The notes below the pieces were generated by a model. That model was not told the origin of the DNA and did not search any database. It was given only the letters and a program-made list of their open reading frames with translations. 64,000 nucleotides of DNA from Planctomycetota bacterium (GTDB lineage: Bacteria > Planctomycetota > UBA1135 > GCA-002686595). The DNA lies in the NCBI GenBank assembly GCA_028823345.1, contig JAPKBR010000003.1:1-64000 (forward strand). The letters are read 5' to 3'. Made by a program: the position numbers and the translations under genes. Position 1 is the first letter of the stretch; each line of letters starts with the position of its first letter. This document shows positions 54,399-62,445 of the stretch, in pieces.

Positions 54399-55598
54399 AT
54401 GCTTCACACCCTGTTGCCCGCGTTCTTACTCAGCCTCGCGACCATCGTTCCCTCCACGGAAATCATGACGACACTCGAAGATCCTAAAATCCCCGCTGAC
54501 ACCGAGATCGTCACTCTTCCCTCTGGACTCCAGTATTCCGTGCTCAAGGCCGGAGGCCAGGACGCTTCCCCCACATTGGGCGACAAGGTCCTGGTGCACT
54601 ACACCGGCTGGACCGTTGACGGCGGCGTCTTTGACTCCTCCCGCCAGCGCGGCACGGCAGCGGAATTCGCCGTGGGACAGCTGATCGCCGGCTGGAACGA
54701 GGCCTTGGCCCTGATGCACCCGGGCGATCGCTGGAAGCTAACAATCCCTGCAGACTTGGCCTACGGAGAGCGCGGCTCACCCCCCCGCATCCCCGCCAAC
54801 GCAATCTTGATCTTCGACATGGAACTGATCGAAGTCACCGAACGCGGCCTGCCCTTCGTACCGTTTAAGGAAGCACCCGAGAACAAGACCTTCAAGACAG
54901 GCACCCAATACCAACAACTGCTAGAGGGCAAAGGGGAAGCACCCGCCGACACCTTTGACTACGCCGGGATCCAGTGGGCGATCCACACGGAAGATGGGGA
55001 GTTGCTCTTCAACGCTTCCATGCTGGGCCAAGATCTGAGCGGAAAGTGCTCAACGATCCCCTTCGAGTTTTTCCAAGAGGCCCTGCACGTGCTCAAGCCC
55101 GGCGGATCCTGCAACCTGCGAGTGCCCAAGGCCGTAGGTGCCCCCTGGCTGAGCAAGCTGCGCATCACCAAGGATTACGAGCACACCATCTGGCAGCTCC
55201 ACTGCACTGAAGCACGCAGTTACCCCAAGCCCGCATTTGTCCTACCCCCCGAAGAGGAACTAACCACAACGCCCAGCGGCCTGAAGTACAAGATCGTGCG
55301 TAAGGGCCAGGGCAAACTGCCCGCCGGACCCCAGTCCAAGGTCACCGTGCACTACTGCGGTTGGTTGACCAACGGCACCCAATTCGACGCCTCCTATGAG
55401 CGCGGCGAGCCGATCTCCTTTGGCCTCAATCAGGTCATTGCCGGTTGGACCGAGGGCATGCAAATGGTGGCCGAAGGTGGCGCAGCCATCCTGGTCATCC
55501 CCTCCAACCTGGGCTACGGCGACCGCGGGTCGCCCCCCACCATTCCCGGTGGCGCAACGTTGGTCTTCTATGTGGAGACCCTCAGCGTGCAAGACTGA
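54399..55598 (+). CDS. Secreted triple-FKBP peptidyl-prolyl isomerase
   Basis: The 399-residue product has a signal peptide (LLPAFLLSLATIVPS). Three FKBP-type units follow: an intact first (about 37-135: VLVHYTGWTVDGGVFDSS, LIAGWNEALALMHPGDRW, IPADLAYGERGSPPRIPANA), a degenerate second (about 145-275, with WAIHTEDGELLFNASML and LHVLKPGGSCNLRV but no proline-isomerase pocket) and an intact third (about 290-399: HYCGWLTNGTQFDAS, VIAGWTEGMQMVAEGG, YGDRGSPPTIPGGATLVF). It probably folds or holds exported proteins. The third domain and its 3' flank are duplicated downstream as a separate gene. Confidence 0.88.
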   Translation: MLHTLLPAFLLSLATIVPSTEIMTTLEDPKIPADTEIVTLPSGLQYSVLKAGGQDASPTLGDKVLVHYTGWTVDGGVFDSSRQRGTAAEFAVGQLIAGWNEALALMHPGDRWKLTIPADLAYGERGSPPRIPANAILIFDMELIEVTERGLPFVPFKEAPENKTFKTGTQYQQLLEGKGEAPADTFDYAGIQWAIHTEDGELLFNASMLGQDLSGKCSTIPFEFFQEALHVLKPGGSCNLRVPKAVGAPWLSKLRITKDYEHTIWQLHCTEARSYPKPAFVLPPEEELTTTPSGLKYKIVRKGQGKLPAGPQSKVTVHYCGWLTNGTQFDASYERGEPISFGLNQVIAGWTEGMQMVAEGGAAILVIPSNLGYGDRGSPPTIPGGATLVFYVETLSVQD

Positions 55599-55645
55599 TT
55601 CGCGCCCATAACCCGAGACGCACAAGCGCTCGGCTGACCAGCCGT
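55229..55645 (+). repeat. Direct repeat, copy 1 (FKBP domain and 3' flank)
   Basis: Matches 55770-56186 at a constant offset of 541 bases with no insertion or deletion in the aligned core; by eye roughly 30 mismatches over about 380 bases. It covers the last FKBP domain, the stop and the downstream GATTCGCGCCCATA flank. Matches thin out at the upstream end. Confidence 0.85.
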
Positions 55646-55673
55646 GAGAGAACTACAAAAGGAGACTGACACT

Positions 55674-55763
55674 ATGAAAGACCACAAGAAGATGACCGGA
55701 CAGGCAGTGGATGCCCTCGTTGAGAACTCCATGAAAAAGGGAGCTACTGATGAGCGCAGCTAA
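55674..55763 (+). CDS. Possible 29-residue small protein between FKBP genes
   Basis: A frame of 29 codons beginning MKDHKKMTGQAVDAL, preceded by AAAAGGAGA at good distance, overlaps the start of the next FKBP gene by 14 bases in another frame. The good ribosome site argues for translation, perhaps as a leader that couples to the FKBP gene. It may equally be a fragment left by the duplication. No family recognised. Confidence 0.4.
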   Translation: MKDHKKMTGQAVDALVENSMKKGATDERS

Positions 55764-56139
55764 CTCCAAGCCCGAATTCCTGCTCCCCTCCGAAGAGGAG
55801 TTGACCACAACGCCCAGCGGCCTGAAGTACAAGATCGTGCGCAAGGGCGAGGGTAAACTGCCCGCCGGACCCCGGTCCAAGGTCACCGTGCATTACTGCG
55901 GCTGGTTGACCAACGGCACCCAATTCGACGCCTCCTATGACCGCGGTGATTCGATCTCCTTTGGCCTCAACCAGGTCATTGCGGGTTGGACCGAGGGCAT
56001 GCAAATGGTGGCCGAAGGTGGCGCGGCGATCCTCGTGATCCCCTCCGACCTGGGCTACGGCGACCGCGGGTCGCCCCCCGTCATCCCGGGTGGCGCAACG
56101 CTGGTCTTCTATGTTGAGACCCTCAAAGTGAAAGACTGA
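55750..56139 (+). CDS. Single-domain FKBP-type peptidyl-prolyl isomerase (duplicate)
   Basis: The 129-residue protein is nearly identical to the third domain of the preceding FKBP protein (changes such as Q/E, E/D and N/D) but has no signal peptide, so the isomerase is expected in the cytoplasm. All usual FKBP pocket positions seen in the parent are retained (HYCGWLTNGTQFDASYD, VIAGWTEGM, YGDRGSPP). The ATG at 55750 has GGGAG six to seven bases upstream. It ends before a strong terminator. It arose by recent tandem duplication. Confidence 0.88.
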   Translation: MSAANSKPEFLLPSEEELTTTPSGLKYKIVRKGEGKLPAGPRSKVTVHYCGWLTNGTQFDASYDRGDSISFGLNQVIAGWTEGMQMVAEGGAAILVIPSDLGYGDRGSPPVIPGGATLVFYVETLKVKD

Positions 56140-56186
56140 TTCGCGCCCATAGCCCAAGAGGCACAAGCGCCCCGTTGACCAGCCGG
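55770..56186 (+). repeat. Direct repeat, copy 2 (FKBP domain and 3' flank)
   Basis: Second copy of the 541-base-offset repeat. The 3' flank here keeps an intact terminator stem, whereas copy 1 has only a decayed version (CTCGGCT...AGCCGTGAG). Confidence 0.85.
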
Positions 56187-56207
56187 TCAACGGGGCGCTC
56201 TCTTTTG
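56166..56207 (+). terminator. Rho-independent terminator after the FKBP duplicate
   Basis: AGCGCCCCGTTGACC (56166-56180) pairs perfectly with GGTCAACGGGGCGCT (56185-56199), 15 bp with loop AGCC, followed by CTCTTTTG. Confidence 0.88.
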
Positions 56208-56246
56208 TCAGGGGATCGGGCCTCCCGGAAGAGCTATGCTCCCCCC

Positions 56247-57263
56247 ATGGACGAGATCAAGCCCGAGGATGAATTACGCGTGTACGACTCCTATGTGGCA
56301 GGAAGGTTGTCCGCAGGCTTGGCAGCAGGTGTACGCACAGGTTTGTTCGACACCTTGCATGCGAAAGGACCCCTGACCCGCGTCGAGCTAGCCCACGCAA
56401 CGGGTTTGCACGAGCGCGGCGTACGCGCCTGGCTTTCCGCCATGGTCGCGGGGCAGTTGGTGATCGAGGCCCAACCTGGATCCTATGGGCTCTCTCCTGT
56501 GGCAGCACGGGACTGCGTGCGGGACCAACCCGGATCCCTCGCGGGGTTGATCGACATGGAGATCGAAAACTTCCTCTCCCCTGCCCTGATCGTCGAGGGT
56601 CTTCAAGAGGGAGGGCCATGCGTCTACGGGAACAGCGATCCTTGGGCTGAGCACGCAACCGATCCTGCCAAGGCCCGCAGCTTCTCAGACGCCATGCACG
56701 CAATCAGCATGCGTCCCGCCGAAGCCCTCGCCCAAGCGGCGAACCTCACTGACGCCCGCCGATTGCTCGACGCCGGCGGCGGCTCGGGCACGATTTCCGT
56801 CGCTCTCGCCAGGGCCTTCCCAAAACTTCACTGCACGATCCTTGAGATTGCTCCGGTCCTGCCCCACATCGAAGAACGCGCCCAAGAAGAGGGACTCAGC
56901 GAACAAATCAGCGCCCTTGAGGGAGACCTCTTCGCCGACAGCTGGCCCGGAGACTTCGATGCGGTTCTCCTTTCTCAAATCTTGCACGACTGGAGCGATG
57001 AAGAAGCCGTGCGCCTCGTACGCCGCGCTTTCCAAGCCCTTGCCCCCGGAGGAACCCTGCTCATCCACGAGAAGCTAGTCACTCAGGATGGAGGCCCACT
57101 GGCGAATGGGCTGGTTAACCTGGATATGTTGGTTTGGACCGAAGGACGCCAGTGGAGCGCGGATGAATTGGAGTCGCTCTTGAAGGACGCGGGCTTTGAA
57201 AGCGTTGATGTGACTGCAACCTACGGATACTGGTCGCTCGTCGCTGGAACCAAGCCCAGTTAG
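56247..57263 (+). CDS. O-methyltransferase of the acetylserotonin-OMT (class II) type
   Basis: The 338-residue protein has an N-terminal winged-helix dimerisation domain (GLFDTLHAKGPLTRVELAH, GLHERGVRAWLSAM) and a C-terminal SAM domain: LLDAGGGSGTISVALARAFP (cofactor loop), GDFDAVLLSQILHDWSDEEA (with the catalytic HDW region) and LAPGGTLLIHEKLV. Members methylate hydroxyl groups of aromatic or polyketide substrates; the substrate is unknown. ATG at 56247, just past the FKBP terminator. Convergent with a DNA-type methyltransferase gene. Confidence 0.88.
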   Translation: MDEIKPEDELRVYDSYVAGRLSAGLAAGVRTGLFDTLHAKGPLTRVELAHATGLHERGVRAWLSAMVAGQLVIEAQPGSYGLSPVAARDCVRDQPGSLAGLIDMEIENFLSPALIVEGLQEGGPCVYGNSDPWAEHATDPAKARSFSDAMHAISMRPAEALAQAANLTDARRLLDAGGGSGTISVALARAFPKLHCTILEIAPVLPHIEERAQEEGLSEQISALEGDLFADSWPGDFDAVLLSQILHDWSDEEAVRLVRRAFQALAPGGTLLIHEKLVTQDGGPLANGLVNLDMLVWTEGRQWSADELESLLKDAGFESVDVTATYGYWSLVAGTKPS

Positions 57264-57339
57264 GCCACGGGAAATAGAAAGCGCGAGGGCTGCGGCAGAC
57301 ATGCTCTTGCCTCCACCCCTTAAGAGCCATCACCCCGTC

Positions 57340-58080
57340 TTATTCCGCCTCCCCTCCCGGCTTCTGAAAGATCAGAAGGTGATTGAAGCCGCGCAGAAAG
57401 AAATTCCCCTCCTCCGCGGCCTGGCGATAGCGGACGTCTTCCAGCTTATTGCTCCCACGCACCACGGCAATGTGATCCACTGCGGTGAAACGCCGCTCCA
57501 ACAAACCCGAGAGCCGAGCAGCAATAGGCACAAAGCCTTTCTTTTTCTTGAATGTGTCGCTCACCAGGATGGCGAGATAACGGCCGTCCCCAAGAACCCG
57601 TTCGGCCTCCCGGATCACGCGACCCAGGGCCTCCATGTAGCCCGCTTCAAAGGCATCGAGCTTGCCGATGCAGCGCGGATCCTCCGAGTAATCCAGGTGA
57701 CTTGACCAAGGCGGGTCCATGAACAAGAAGTCCACCGTTCCGGCCTCAAGGGGCAAATCCCGCGCGTCAGCTTGCTGAATGTCGTCGCGCAGGGGTCTTA
57801 AATCAAAACCGCGAGACGCCCTCCCAAGCTCGGTTGCAACATCCAGGGTCGTGCCACCACCGCAGAACGGATCAACCACCAAATCCCCGGGCTTGGTGTA
57901 CCGCTGGAGCAAATTCCAAAGCAAGTAACTCGGGGTACGCCCCTCATAATCCGGCAATCCATAGGTCTTGTTCCCGTGTTGCTGGGACGGGTGGTGCCAG
58001 AGGGTCGTGGATTGCAGCCGGAGGGGCTTGCTTGACTGGCGCTGGTTGCGGCGCGGAGGGTTGGAGGGAGGAGGCATCAT
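57340..58080 (-). CDS. DNA methyltransferase-like N4/N6 SAM enzyme
   Basis: The 246-residue product has the amino-methyltransferase motifs VVDPFCGGGTTLDVATELG (cofactor site) and FLFMDPPWSSHLDYS (catalytic DPPW in place of DPPY), with SYLLWNLLQRYTKPGD before the cofactor loop. This is the D12/N6-N4 DNA methylase group, order cofactor motif then DPPW. No restriction endonuclease or specificity gene is adjacent, so it is an orphan. A target on RNA is possible because small enzymes of this kind include RNA methylases. ATG at 58080; divergent from the next gene by 29 bases. Confidence 0.8.
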   Translation of the reverse strand: MMPPPSNPPRRNQRQSSKPLRLQSTTLWHHPSQQHGNKTYGLPDYEGRTPSYLLWNLLQRYTKPGDLVVDPFCGGGTTLDVATELGRASRGFDLRPLRDDIQQADARDLPLEAGTVDFLFMDPPWSSHLDYSEDPRCIGKLDAFEAGYMEALGRVIREAERVLGDGRYLAILVSDTFKKKKGFVPIAARLSGLLERRFTAVDHIAVVRGSNKLEDVRYRQAAEEGNFFLRGFNHLLIFQKPGGEAE

Positions 58081-58109
58081 GGGTTCGAATGGAAGTGTAC
58101 GCTGGGCCC

Positions 58110-58811
58110 ATGGCCACAATGCAATTTGAGATTCCCCTGCCTGCAACCTGCAGCGTGCCCACGGTCACCAGCTGGTGGGACGAGGGCGACTCCCAGCGTG
58201 CGGCGATTCTTCTGGCCCACGGGGCAGGGGCGGATTGCCTGAGCCCCTTCATGGAAGCCATGGCCAGTGCCCTCGTGGCCCGGGGGCTTGGTGTGCTGCG
58301 TTTTCGCTATGCCTATTCCGAGCGCATGGCCCGAGAAGAACGGCGTATGCCGCCTGACCGCACCCCCCGCTTGGAAGAGGTTCATTCCCTGGCACTCGCC
58401 CAACTCCAAGATCTCGCCCAAGGTCAACCCTTGGTTCTGGGCGGCAAATCCATGGGCTCACGCATGGGCTCCCACCTAGCAGCCAAGGGCGCAGATGTGC
58501 GTGCTCTGTTCCACCTGGGCTTCCCCCTGCACCCCACCAAGAAACCGGGAGTCGAACGTGCTCAGCACTTTCGCTCGATCCCGCAACCCGCCATTTTCTT
58601 ACAGGGCACCCGAGACCCCCTATGCGATTTGGATCTGCTACGCGGTGTCATCGAAAATCACGGGGGCCCGGTGACCTTGAAAATCATCGAGGGCGCCGGA
58701 CACGACTTCAAGGTGCGCAAGCGCGACCCGTCCTACCGCCCAGACGAAGAGATCTTGAAGCACCTAGCCGAAACCATAGACGACTGGCTGCGAATCACGA
58801 TTGGCGCTTAG
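58110..58811 (+). CDS. Alpha/beta hydrolase of the KANSL3/Tex30 family
   Basis: The 233-residue protein has AAILLAHGAGADCLSPFM (oxyanion region), VLGGKSMGSRMGSHLA (nucleophile serine elbow), FLQGTRDPLCD (acid) and IIEGAGHDFKV (histidine), the full triad order of the family named after KANSL3/Tex30. Likely a cytoplasmic esterase or acylhydrolase; natural substrate unknown. Start at ATG 58110. Confidence 0.85.
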   Translation: MATMQFEIPLPATCSVPTVTSWWDEGDSQRAAILLAHGAGADCLSPFMEAMASALVARGLGVLRFRYAYSERMAREERRMPPDRTPRLEEVHSLALAQLQDLAQGQPLVLGGKSMGSRMGSHLAAKGADVRALFHLGFPLHPTKKPGVERAQHFRSIPQPAIFLQGTRDPLCDLDLLRGVIENHGGPVTLKIIEGAGHDFKVRKRDPSYRPDEEILKHLAETIDDWLRITIGA

Positions 58812-58819
58812 ATGCCCGG

Positions 58820-59062
58820 TCAGCCAGCAAGGTGCTGGCACTCGCGTTGCTCGCCGTCACAGTCGAACGCGCAGCAATCTTGCGGGGATAAATCAGGTGC
58901 GCAGCATTCAGCGGGCTCCGGGACTTCCTGTGAAGCGCGAGGAACAGGTCGCGCACTCCGGGCCTCAACCCCACGGGCACTGTTCAAGAACCCGCCCGCT
59001 AGGACGAGTGTCGATGCGCAAATCGCAAGAAACAGAACCAGGGGACGGATAAGGGTTTTCAT
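58820..59062 (-). CDS. Small Cys-rich exported protein
   Basis: The 80-residue product has an N-terminal export signal (LIRPLVLFLAICASTLVLAG) and a short mature part with CC at two places (AECCAPDLSPQDCCAFDC) and one more cysteine in RECQHLAG. The cysteine spacing suggests metal or disulfide bonding. It could be a real small secreted protein; no family is recognised and no ribosome site is clear. Convergent with the hydrolase gene. Confidence 0.5.
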   Translation of the reverse strand: MKTLIRPLVLFLAICASTLVLAGGFLNSARGVEARSARPVPRASQEVPEPAECCAPDLSPQDCCAFDCDGEQRECQHLAG

Positions 59063-59255
59063 CAGATGCTGGGGCCAAGGAGCGGCGGAATCACTCCAAC
59101 TCTCCTGACTTACTCTTCCCATACGGAAGAGTCTCCAACTTCTTAGAGGAAATCGCGCTTCAGCGCCCGGGAATCGGCTCTAAAGCCCTTGGCCTCAAGC
59201 ACTTGCGGAGCCCCGTTCATGGGCCTGGCAATGCCCCGAGCTGGCAACCGACTCC

Positions 59256-60476
59256 CTAGCCCTCGGCTAGGTGCTTCTCTGCCCAGTGCACGAGCTTCGC
59301 GTGCTGCTGGTGAAAGTCGTGGCTGCCACCGCTAACCGGTGCCTTGAAGAAACACGCCGTTGCCCTCAAGGACCCACCCTCACCAGCGCGCTGGGCGAAG
59401 TCCACCAGCCGGATCAAGTCCAAGACCAAGGGCGCGGCAAGAGCCGAATCGCTGCCCGTCCAGGTCATTTGCAGGGTCATGCGGGCTCCTAAAAACCCTT
59501 CGAAGTGAACCAGGTCCATGGCGGTTTTCCAATCGCCCAAGGAAGGCACATAGTCGATGCCCACGCCCGTGTGCAACTCATCACCGTCCCCCAAGAGTTC
59601 ACGCAGGGCACGGTCCTTGTTCTCAATCTTGGTCGCACGGTGTGCACTGTCCGAAAGCACCGCCCCGTCACGGTTGCCCAACATGTTGTAACCCTGCCAC
59701 GCGTGCACCTTGAGGGCCCGGTGGGTGAACATGGGAGCCAATGCGGTCTTCAGCAGAGTCTCGCCGGTCTTCCCATCGCGACCCGCATGGGCCACGCCCT
59801 TTTTCTCGGCTAGCTCCATCAACGCCGGGATCGACGCGGAGCGATTCGGAGTGAAGTTCACCAGCGGTCGCCCGGATGAAAGGGCCGCATAGGCGTAGAG
59901 CACGCTTGCGGGCTGGCTCCGGCCACTGTCGAGTTCTTCCTCGAAAGCTGCCAAGGACTGCCAAGCTGGACGCGCCTCCTGTTGGGCTTCGGTGCTGGAA
60001 AGGTCCACCACAACCATGCCATCCAGTTTGTTTTCGGCCTCAAAGGAATCCCAATCGGCGATCACCCTGGCGATTTGTTCCCGGGGCAAGAGGGCTCCCA
60101 ACTCTGCGGATCGCGGATCCAAATCCTGTCCCCCCACTTCGGCGGCGTCCAATATTCCCGGTCGCGTGGCGGCGGAAAAGAGGTCGCCCTCTTCCGCACA
60201 GGCCTGCGCCAAGTCACCGGGCAGGACTCCGGCCTGGACCAATTCCCCAACGGAAGCGGAGAGGTCACGGGTCGATACCTCGTGCCCTCCAAAAACCAAA
60301 TCGTCCTCGGACGCTAGGGGCAGTTCGCAAAAGGGCTCACCATCAGTGACCACACCGGTGGCACCGAGCAAACCACGCCGCAGGCCAAAAACGCCATAGG
60401 CCAAACACGTGCTAATGGCGCCGCGAGCGCCAATCAACCAAACGCCCAGGGGCGCGCTACGGGGAGAAACGGTCAA
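59256..60476 (-). CDS. myo-inositol-1-phosphate synthase family protein
   Basis: The family converts glucose 6-phosphate to 1L-myo-inositol 1-phosphate with NAD. The 406-residue product has VWLIGARGAISTC (NAD loop), NFTPNRSASIPALMELAEK, HAGRDGKTGETLLKTALAP and GYNMLGNRDGAVLSD, followed by GIDYVPSLGDWKTAMDLVH. These are core motifs of the enzyme. Start is TTG at 60476 as no ATG lies upstream of the NAD loop. The product would feed inositol lipids or solutes. Confidence 0.88.
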   Translation of the reverse strand: MTVSPRSAPLGVWLIGARGAISTCLAYGVFGLRRGLLGATGVVTDGEPFCELPLASEDDLVFGGHEVSTRDLSASVGELVQAGVLPGDLAQACAEEGDLFSAATRPGILDAAEVGGQDLDPRSAELGALLPREQIARVIADWDSFEAENKLDGMVVVDLSSTEAQQEARPAWQSLAAFEEELDSGRSQPASVLYAYAALSSGRPLVNFTPNRSASIPALMELAEKKGVAHAGRDGKTGETLLKTALAPMFTHRALKVHAWQGYNMLGNRDGAVLSDSAHRATKIENKDRALRELLGDGDELHTGVGIDYVPSLGDWKTAMDLVHFEGFLGARMTLQMTWTGSDSALAAPLVLDLIRLVDFAQRAGEGGSLRATACFFKAPVSGGSHDFHQQHAKLVHWAEKHLAEG

Positions 60477-60498
60477 AATAGAAGGGATAGGCGCGGGT

Positions 60499-61575
60499 TT
60501 ATTGGTTCTTGAGGTGCTCTAGCCAGTGCTGGACCAGACGGGCATCCCGCGCGGAATCGGGGACTCCCTTCTTTGGCCCCACAGGGGGCAAGGAGCTCGA
60601 TCCGCCTTCTGCAGGCTGCTGAGGGCCGGGTATTGTGCCTTCTTTGGGGGCGGGAGTCTGCCCCTGGAGTGTGGGTTGGGACGAGGAAGTTCCCGCGCCG
60701 GATACCTCACGGCCGTTTTCTACCGAATCACGGCCAAGATCCCCTTGGGCCAGGGCAGAGAAATCCTGGTCCCGGCCGGCGGTCATGGCCATTAGGGCCG
60801 CTTCTCCCGCCCGCCGTGCCTGGGCCAGGGCCTCTTGGGCAGCGGGCTCCCCTGCAACCCGTCCCTCAAGACTACTGGCATCTTCGAGCCAGTCGCTCAG
60901 CCGTTCCAAGTCCGCCGGGCCCGCCAATTGGGCGTCCATACCGCGGGCTTCTTGAGCCAATCCCAAAGCATCCTCGGCCACGTCTTGAGACAGACGCCCC
61001 TCGCTGACCGCGGTCAACACCTGGTCCGCAGCAGCGCTGGCCCCTGCTCGCACCACTTCCATGGTGCCCTGAGCCACGGTGGCTCGGAGAATCTCTGGCC
61101 GTATCTCGCTGACCAGGGAAAGCAGCACGCCCCCGACCAAGGGCGCCAACAACAAGGGCCAGGAATCCGGCAGGGCCAAGCGCCAGAGGCGGCGGGGCGG
61201 CACGCGCATGAGCACACGCCGAGCGGCAAGTTCTGCGAGGGGTTCGGGGGAGGCCCCCTGGGTTTGGCAAACGGCGCTGAGTTCGGCCATTCCAACCAGT
61301 TGACTGAGGTCCTCCGCAACTTGCGTAACGGACCGCCGATGGGCGAGGCCCCAGGTGAGTGCGGCGCAACAGCTCGCAAGACCAGCGCTGATCAGGACGG
61401 CTGTGCTGGCGGGAGCGTGCCCGTCACTCACCGCAAGGGCCGTCAAACAAAGATAGACCCCAAAGCCCAATAACAATCCCTCGGCCAGACGTGCAGCAGC
61501 GCGGGCCCGTGTCCCATGGCGCAGTGCGCTCAAGAGCGCATTCGTGTGAGCAGTTGCCGAGGGTTCAGAATTCAA
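60499..61575 (-). CDS. Membrane protein with helical, proline-rich tail, unknown
   Basis: The 358-residue protein has three likely membrane segments (about residues 33-52, 57-77 and 137-155), alanine- and glutamate-rich helices from 165 to 270 and a polar Gln/Pro/Ser tail. It vaguely recalls DUF4175-like membrane proteins but I cannot assign a family. The TTG start at 61575 overlaps the stop of the preceding gene (TTGA), so the two are coupled. Confidence 0.65.
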   Translation of the reverse strand: MNSEPSATAHTNALLSALRHGTRARAAARLAEGLLLGFGVYLCLTALAVSDGHAPASTAVLISAGLASCCAALTWGLAHRRSVTQVAEDLSQLVGMAELSAVCQTQGASPEPLAELAARRVLMRVPPRRLWRLALPDSWPLLLAPLVGGVLLSLVSEIRPEILRATVAQGTMEVVRAGASAAADQVLTAVSEGRLSQDVAEDALGLAQEARGMDAQLAGPADLERLSDWLEDASSLEGRVAGEPAAQEALAQARRAGEAALMAMTAGRDQDFSALAQGDLGRDSVENGREVSGAGTSSSQPTLQGQTPAPKEGTIPGPQQPAEGGSSSLPPVGPKKGVPDSARDARLVQHWLEHLKNQ

Positions 61576-62387
61576 CGGTCATCACCGGGATCGGGGGCGG
61601 CCGTGACCAGGGGCAGACCAACTGGACTGTCCCACCCCATCGAGATACGGCTCTTGGAAAAGATCAAACGCACCTCACTTCCCCGGGGCGGCAGCAGCCA
61701 CGCGTTGGCCAACCAAGCAGACTGATCCACGCACTCGGGCCGTGCGGTGGTCAAGAGGGTGTGCCCCTCACGAAAGAAACTCACGTTGATCAAGTTCCCA
61801 TTGACCGCCGCGGCAAAAACCTCGGGAGTATTCTCGCCGCGCTCGATCATCTTGGATCCGAGATAAATCAACGCGTGCCGCCGGAGAGTGCGCCCGCGGA
61901 AACGATCTCGCACCAAATCTTCGATGCGGAACAAATAGGTCTCATCCCCCTCGCGCCACCCCACATACAGGAAAAAGCCATCCCCCTCGGGCAGAGTCAC
62001 CTCATAGGGAAGCACCCCAGCGTCGATTTCATCCTGGCTCGGCAGCGGGTCCATGGGCGCCCAATCCGCATTGGTCCCGGGCTTGGCCCCGAGGGTCAAA
62101 AGCGCCGCGTTCAGCATCTCCGGGTCCACATCGGTGAGCAAAAGGGTCTCGTGGGCGGCTCCCTGCGGCCCAGCCAGGAGGTACTCCAATAGGTCGTTGG
62201 TCACGCCCACCTCCGCAGGAATTGAAACCCGACCCTGCTCTAACTCCAGGGCAATCCCCTGGGCCTCAAACACATCCCGCAAACCCGCCAGGGGATCAGG
62301 GCCATCAGCGGGGTCCTGGGCCCAACCCACCAAGAGCGGCGTCAAACTAGCCAAGGCCAACAGGGAGATGCGCGAAATGAGGTTCAT
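61572..62387 (-). CDS. Secreted YdjY-domain-like protein
   Basis: The 271-residue product has a signal peptide (LLALASLTPLLVGWAQ). Residues about 55-110 match YdjY-like domains: LLEYLLAGPQGAAHETLLLT and NAALLTLGAKPG. The remainder is beta-rich with no catalytic motif I can name. YdjY-type proteins are exported and often linked to redox or cofactor partners, but the function is unclear. Coupled to the next gene by TTGA and possibly co-transcribed with thyX, 58 bases upstream. Confidence 0.75.
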   Translation of the reverse strand: MNLISRISLLALASLTPLLVGWAQDPADGPDPLAGLRDVFEAQGIALELEQGRVSIPAEVGVTNDLLEYLLAGPQGAAHETLLLTDVDPEMLNAALLTLGAKPGTNADWAPMDPLPSQDEIDAGVLPYEVTLPEGDGFFLYVGWREGDETYLFRIEDLVRDRFRGRTLRRHALIYLGSKMIERGENTPEVFAAAVNGNLINVSFFREGHTLLTTARPECVDQSAWLANAWLLPPRGSEVRLIFSKSRISMGWDSPVGLPLVTAAPDPGDDR

Positions 62388-62445
62388 GGCAAAGGACAAA
62401 CGGGCCGGCAAGGGGTGGGGTTCATGGGCAAATTTGCCCAATTCG

